Shown here piece after piece: positions 59,595 through 64,000 of a DNA stretch of 64,000 nt (its first letter is position 1; each line of letters begins with the position of its first letter). The position numbers and the translations under genes are program-made. Under the pieces are notes generated by a model that was not told where the DNA came from, ran no database searches, and was given only the letters and a program-made list of their open reading frames with translations. The stretch covers positions 1,240,001 through 1,304,000 of the forward strand of contig NZ_CP114783.1 in NCBI RefSeq assembly GCF_027359595.1. The letters run 5' to 3'. Origin of the DNA: Prochlorococcus marinus str. MIT 0912 (lineage in GTDB: Bacteria > Cyanobacteriota > Cyanobacteriia > PCC-6307 > Cyanobiaceae).

Positions 59595-60617
59595 ATGGGG
59601 ATCCCGCTGGAATCTGCCAAGGAAATTTCTGATGTTTCATCAGGGAAGTCTAATACGGCAAGCACAAGTCAAAAACTATCTGCATCAACTGTAAGTAGTC
59701 AAAAATCTCGAAGTTCTCGAAGACAAAGTAATCGTCTAGCTACTGATGCGATAGGTTTCTATCTCACAAGTATTGGAAGAGTCCCACTTCTGACACCTGC
59801 GGAAGAAATTGAGCTTGCTCATCATGTGCAACAAATGAAAGATTTATTGCGCCTTCCTTTAGAACAACGCTCTACCCGTCAGAAACACAAAATAAAAATG
59901 GGTAAGCGGGCAAGAGATCGCATGATGGCTGCGAATCTGCGACTTGTTGTAAGTGTTGCAAAAAAATATCAAAACCAAGGCCTCGAATTACTCGATTTAG
60001 TACAAGAAGGTGCAATTGGATTAGAAAGAGCTGTTGATAAATTTGATCCTGCAATGGGTTATAAATTTTCAACCTATGCCTATTGGTGGATAAGACAAGG
60101 GATGACTCGTGCCATTGATAACAGTGCTAGAACTATTCGACTACCAATACATATCAGCGAAAAACTTTCAAAAATGCGCCGCATATCGCGTGAATTATCT
60201 CATCGATTTGGTAGACAACCAAATCGACTAGAGTTGGCAAACGCTATGGGAATTGAACCTCAAGATCTAGAAGATCTAGTCTCGCAAAGCGCGCCATGTG
60301 CGTCTCTTGATGCTCATGCAAGAGGCGAAGAAGATCGGAGCACTCTTGGAGAACTAATTCCAGACCCAAATTCTGATGAGCCCATGGAAGGAATGGATAG
60401 AAGCATTCAAAAAGAACACCTTGGAGGATGGTTATCTCAATTAAATGAGAGAGAGCAAAAAATCATGAGACTTCGCTTTGGCCTCGACGGAGAAGAACCA
60501 CTCACTCTGGCTGAAATTGGAAGACAAATAAATGTTTCGAGAGAGCGTGTCAGACAACTTGAGGCAAAAGCAATTTTAAAATTGAGAGTAATGACTACTC
60601 ATCAAAACGCTGCTTAA
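59595..60617 (+). CDS. group 2 RNA polymerase sigma factor (RpoD/SigA family)
   Basis: The 340-residue protein has sigma-70 regions 1.2 to 4.2: DAIGFYLTSIGRVPLLTPAEE, NLRLVVSVAKKYQNQGLELLDLVQEG, YKFSTYAYWWIRQGMTRAI and, at the end, EIGRQINVSRERVRQLEAKA. It lacks the long region 1.1 and the large non-conserved insert of the primary sigma factor, so it is one of the non-essential group 2 factors used for stress and circadian responses. AGAGG precedes ATG 59595. Confidence 0.95.
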   Translation: MGIPLESAKEISDVSSGKSNTASTSQKLSASTVSSQKSRSSRRQSNRLATDAIGFYLTSIGRVPLLTPAEEIELAHHVQQMKDLLRLPLEQRSTRQKHKIKMGKRARDRMMAANLRLVVSVAKKYQNQGLELLDLVQEGAIGLERAVDKFDPAMGYKFSTYAYWWIRQGMTRAIDNSARTIRLPIHISEKLSKMRRISRELSHRFGRQPNRLELANAMGIEPQDLEDLVSQSAPCASLDAHARGEEDRSTLGELIPDPNSDEPMEGMDRSIQKEHLGGWLSQLNEREQKIMRLRFGLDGEEPLTLAEIGRQINVSRERVRQLEAKAILKLRVMTTHQNAA

Positions 60618-60620
60618 ACA

Positions 60621-61274
60621 TTGCCTATTCAAATAGCTATTTTTATTATTGCGTTATGGATAATAATAATTTTATTAATTGCATTTTTATGTAAAAGATA
60701 TTTTCCTAAAAAAGAAGAGTTAAGTAGAAAAATTATTCATATTGGAACAGGGCCAGTAATTTTATTAGCCTGGTTATTTGATATTCCAAAAAATTTAGCT
60801 TTCTTAACTGCATTATTAATCACCTTAGGCTTAGGTGTTAATTATCAATATCGTTTATTACCTGCCATTGAAGATATCGAAAGGAAGAGTTTTGGAACAA
60901 TTGCATATGGTAGCAGTATCACACTTTTACTTTTACTTTTCTGGCCTCGCTATGCATCATCCATTTCGATAGGTGTACTATCAATGGCTTTTGGGGATGG
61001 ATTAGCAGGTTTAATCGGAAGGTCTATTAACTCTCCAAAATGGGCAATACTTGGTCAAACGAAATCGATTGCTGGTACATTAACAATGGGTTCAGTCGTA
61101 GCTCTAACGACTTCAATAATCTCTTCAACTAATGATTTAGGTATACAACCTCTAGAAATTATAGTCATCTCTCTAATAGCAACTTTTTTAGAACAAATAA
61201 GTCCATGGGGAATTGACAATTTAACTGTTCCTATTGGAGTTACTTGTATAGGAATATGGTTAGTAGGGATATAA
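60621..61274 (+). CDS. phytol kinase-like (VTE5/dolichol kinase family) membrane protein
   Basis: The 217-residue protein has six or so transmembrane helices with the family marks ELSRKIIHIGTGPVILLAWL near the start and SMAFGDGLAGLIGR and GQTKSIAGTLTMG in the middle (CTP-binding-type region). Plant and cyanobacterial relatives phosphorylate phytol released from chlorophyll. The start is TTG at 60621, three bases after the sigma-factor stop, so the two may be co-transcribed. Substrate is inferred from family. Confidence 0.83.
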   Translation: MPIQIAIFIIALWIIIILLIAFLCKRYFPKKEELSRKIIHIGTGPVILLAWLFDIPKNLAFLTALLITLGLGVNYQYRLLPAIEDIERKSFGTIAYGSSITLLLLLFWPRYASSISIGVLSMAFGDGLAGLIGRSINSPKWAILGQTKSIAGTLTMGSVVALTTSIISSTNDLGIQPLEIIVISLIATFLEQISPWGIDNLTVPIGVTCIGIWLVGI

Positions 61275-61292
61275 AAAAACCAACTCAATTTA

Positions 61293-62360
61293 TTAAACTG
61301 ATTCAGCTAGCTCCTCTAGTAAAACTTCAGTAGTAGAAAAGTTTATGCATGCATCCGTAACACTTTGACCATATGTAAGTTTTGACAAATCTGAATTTAA
61401 TTTCTGATTACCCTCAACAAGATGACTTTCAATCATTACACCCATTACATTTTTTGATCCACCTTTTAACTGTGATGCAACATCCCGTAAAACTTCTGAT
61501 TGTCTACGAAAATCTTTATTAGAGTTTCCATGACTACAATCAACCATAACTTTTCCAGGCATCTTAAATTGTGCCAATTCATCTGCAATTAAATTAATTG
61601 CAGATGAATGATAATTAGTTCCGTTTTTACCACCTCGTAAAACAAGATGACCATCTGGATTCCCTGTGGTACTCACTATCGAAGCGTGACCATCGTTATT
61701 AATTCCTAAAAAATGATGAGGTTTTGATGCTGCTTGCATTGCATTAATTGCTATCGTCGCTGTCCCATCAGTACCATTTTTATAACCAACTGGCATTGAT
61801 AATCCAGACGCCATTTCACGATGAGTCTGACTCTCTGTCGTTCTTGCTCCAATAGCAGTCCAACTAATTAAATCAGCAATATACTGAGGAACAACTGGAT
61901 CAAGTAATTCAGTTGCTGCCGGCATTCCTTTTTTGGCTAAATCAAGCAAAAGACCTCTTGCCTTCCTTAAGCCAGTATTAATATCGTAAGAATTATCAAG
62001 ATGAGGGTCGTTAATAAGTCCTTTCCAACCAACAGTTGTACGTGGTTTTTCAAAATAAACACGCATGACAATCTCTAGCTTTTGACTATATTTCTCCCTC
62101 AATGGGGCTAATCGATTCGCATATTCAATAGCAGCATCAACATCATGAACCGAACATGGTCCAACAATCACCAAAATTCTTGGATCTTGACCATGAAGAA
62201 TTGATTTAATCTTGTTTCGAGTAATAGAGACAACTCCAGAGGCTGCCTTATCTAAAGGCAAATCTCTATGAATTAATGCAGGGGACATTAGTGGACGAGT
62301 CTCGACCACATGAAGGTCAGAGGTGCTATCCACCATTGAAAAATATGATGAGGTGGACAT
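61293..62360 (-). CDS. aroG: 3-deoxy-7-phosphoheptulonate (DAHP) synthase, class I
   Basis: The 355-residue enzyme begins the shikimate pathway from phosphoenolpyruvate and erythrose-4-phosphate. It has ILVIVGPCSVHDVDAAIEYA, VYFEKPRTTVGWKGLINDP, GARTTESQTHREMASGLSMPVGYKNGTDG (in parts) and VMVDCSHGNSNKDF, all class I AroFGH signatures. The allosteric class (Phe, Tyr or Trp) cannot be told from sequence by eye; aroG is used as the family name. Confidence 0.92.
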   Translation of the reverse strand: MSTSSYFSMVDSTSDLHVVETRPLMSPALIHRDLPLDKAASGVVSITRNKIKSILHGQDPRILVIVGPCSVHDVDAAIEYANRLAPLREKYSQKLEIVMRVYFEKPRTTVGWKGLINDPHLDNSYDINTGLRKARGLLLDLAKKGMPAATELLDPVVPQYIADLISWTAIGARTTESQTHREMASGLSMPVGYKNGTDGTATIAINAMQAASKPHHFLGINNDGHASIVSTTGNPDGHLVLRGGKNGTNYHSSAINLIADELAQFKMPGKVMVDCSHGNSNKDFRRQSEVLRDVASQLKGGSKNVMGVMIESHLVEGNQKLNSDLSKLTYGQSVTDACINFSTTEVLLEELAESV

Positions 62361-62513
62361 TTAAAGCGTGATCATAGATATAAGATTAGAGAAGTATCAG
62401 TCATAGGGGGGTAATAAGTTGCATTATCTGAATGTTTGTTCAAGAAACATGCGATTGTCAAAAATGCAAACAACAGGCCCTCACTCAAATACATTCTCTG
62501 TTGAGATTTAAAA

Positions 62514-64000
62514 ATGCTTAAAAATTACTTATCACATGTTGCCGAAAGAGAAGCGTTAGGTATCCCTCCGCTTCCGTTAGATGCAAAACAAACTAAAGAT
62601 TTAACAGAGTTATTAGAAAAACCAGATAAAGAATCCGATAACAACCTCTTACTTGATCTTCTTGTTAATCGAATTCCTCCTGGAGTAGATCAGGCCTCTT
62701 ATGTCAAAGCAACTTGGCTAAGCTCAATTGCTCAAGAAGAATCAAAAAGTCCTTTAGTAAGTCCTTTAAAAGCAACAGAGCTTTTAGGTACAATGATTGG
62801 CGGATATAATGTAGCAGCATTAATTGAAATACTAAAATCTAATAATAAAGATTTGGCCGCTGCAGCATGCGAAGCATTAAGTAATACTCTTTTAGTTTAT
62901 GATGCCTTGAACGACATTTTAGAATTAGCAAAAAATAATATTTATGCAGAAAAAGTTATAAAAAGCTGGTCTAATGGAGAATGGTTCACTAATAAAGAAC
63001 CCCTAGCCCAAGAAATAACATTAACAGTATTTAAAGTTGAAGGAGAAACAAATACAGACGACCTCTCTCCGGCAACTCATGCCACAACAAGACCAGATAT
63101 TCCTTTACATGCTCTAGCGATGCTAGAGACTCGAGATCCAAATGGTTTAAGCACTATTGAAGAATTAAAAAAGAGAGGATATCCAATCGCTTATGTTGGC
63201 GATGTCGTTGGAACAGGAAGCTCTAGAAAGTCAGCAATAAACTCTGTTCTTTGGCATACAGGACAAGACATACCTTTCGTGCCAAATAAAAGAGGGAGTG
63301 GGGTTGTAATAGGAGGCAAAATTGCGCCTATTTTCTTTAATACTGCTGAAGATTCAGGTGCACTTCCAATTGAATGCGATGTAAGCAATCTCAAAACAGG
63401 AGATGTAATTACTATTTTCCCTTACAAAGGAGAAGTTAGAAGAAGTGAAAGTGAGACAAACAATGGAGAGCTTTTATCAAAATTTGACTTAAAACCACAA
63501 ACTATTACTGATGAAGTAAGAGCAGGTGGGCGAATTCCTTTAATGATTGGAAGAGCTTTGACAGACAAAGTTAGAACAAAATTAAAACTTTCTCCCTCTA
63601 CTCTTTTTATTCGTCCTGGTCAGCCACCTGCATCAAAGCATGGGTTTACACAAGCTCAAAAAATGGTTGGAAAAGCTTGCGGTTTAGAAGGAGTGCTCCC
63701 TGGTTCAAGTTGTGAACCAATAATGACAACAGTTGGTAGTCAAGATACTACTGGTCCGATGACTAGAGATGAAATGAAAGAATTAGCTTGTTTAGGATTT
63801 TCTGCCGATTTAGTTATGCAGAGTTTCTGTCATACGGCAGCATATCCAAAGCCCGTTGATATCAAAACTCAAAAAGAACTCCCTGATTTCTTTGCTGAAA
63901 GAGGAGGAATAGCATTAAAACCCGGTGATGGAATTATTCATAGTTGGCTAAATAGGATGCTTTTACCGGACACAGTCGGGACAGGTGGCGATAGTCATAC
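62514..64000 (+). CDS. acnB: aconitate hydratase B, N-terminal part (runs off the window)
   Basis: An uninterrupted frame starts at ATG 62514 and continues to the window edge. The product starts MLKNYLSHVAEREALGIPPL, has the HEAT-like N-terminal domain (residues about 1-160), the swivel domain with TNTDDLSPATHATTRPDIP, and begins the catalytic domain (VGKACGLEGVLPGSSCEPIMTTVGSQDTTGPMTRDEMKEL, in parts). The domain order swivel-before-catalytic is specific to AcnB. The gene is divergent from the DAHP synthase gene, with 153 bases between them. Confidence 0.96.
   Translation, partial: MLKNYLSHVAEREALGIPPLPLDAKQTKDLTELLEKPDKESDNNLLLDLLVNRIPPGVDQASYVKATWLSSIAQEESKSPLVSPLKATELLGTMIGGYNVAALIEILKSNNKDLAAAACEALSNTLLVYDALNDILELAKNNIYAEKVIKSWSNGEWFTNKEPLAQEITLTVFKVEGETNTDDLSPATHATTRPDIPLHALAMLETRDPNGLSTIEELKKRGYPIAYVGDVVGTGSSRKSAINSVLWHTGQDIPFVPNKRGSGVVIGGKIAPIFFNTAEDSGALPIECDVSNLKTGDVITIFPYKGEVRRSESETNNGELLSKFDLKPQTITDEVRAGGRIPLMIGRALTDKVRTKLKLSPSTLFIRPGQPPASKHGFTQAQKMVGKACGLEGVLPGSSCEPIMTTVGSQDTTGPMTRDEMKELACLGFSADLVMQSFCHTAAYPKPVDIKTQKELPDFFAERGGIALKPGDGIIHSWLNRMLLPDTVGTGGDSH

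Overview
The window looks like a chromosome segment of a low-light Prochlorococcus, most likely the LLI group. The DNA is AT-rich. Genes are tightly packed with short spacers, often with GTG or TTG starts. The gene content is that of a marine picocyanobacterium: sulfolipid synthesis (sqdB-sqdX), a Ycf37-like TPR protein, a Psb34-like small membrane protein, a delta-9 acyl-lipid desaturase, a group 2 sigma factor, aconitase B and a cyanobacterial-type nitrate assimilation cluster. There are no insertion sequences, phage genes or CRISPR arrays. The species call is inference from gene content and was not tested by alignment.

Layout. 0-5.5 kb: start of a SpoIID-like gene, rpmI-rplT, Ycf37-like, thiG, a small membrane protein, sqdB-sqdX. 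5.5-11.3 kb (minus strand): a small hypothetical gene, gcvP, gcvH, an Alr-type PLP enzyme and an HTH-like protein. 11.4-25.5 kb: desaturase, rplI, dnaB, mnmG, chorismate-lyase-like, SprT-like, ligA, a DedA/TVP38-like membrane protein, valS, small cyanobacterial proteins and a HesB-like protein. tRNA-Val(UAC) follows at 25.6 kb. 25.8-37 kb: mazG-speE-speB, gcvT, aspS, pyrG, queE-queC, pabB-pabC.

37-54.4 kb is a complete nitrate/nitrite assimilation region between pyrG and ppk. Siroheme genes (cobA and a SirB/CbiX-like gene) diverge from nirA and focA (nitrite reduction and uptake) around a GTA-N8-TAC NtcA-type box. A HEAT-like gene follows. The block from 42.7 to 54.4 kb holds the nitrate-specific functions: a TSUP permease, moaB, moaD, moaE, moeA, moaC, narM, mobA, moaA, three small proteins, nrtP and narB. 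54.4-64 kb: a TrpD2-like phosphoribosyltransferase, a GNAT protein, an MFS exporter, ppk, a sigma factor, a phytol-kinase-like gene, DAHP synthase and the start of acnB.

Main discoveries. (1) The nitrate block is bracketed by a degraded copy (42653-42724) of the 5' end of the TrpD2-like gene and by the intact gene (54406), which suggests a footprint of gain or loss of the nitrate module while the nitrite module stays outside. (2) A ~203-bp tandem duplication at the nirA-focA junction has made a 53-codon chimeric ORF. (3) A 1.4-kb small-protein island between moaA and nrtP has four GTA-N8-TAC palindromes and an RNA element that folds like the glutamine-II (Downstream-peptide) riboswitch, ahead of a 104-aa membrane protein with an internal repeat. 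(4) nirA has an apparent homopolymer frameshift at its original start, and mobA has no canonical start codon.
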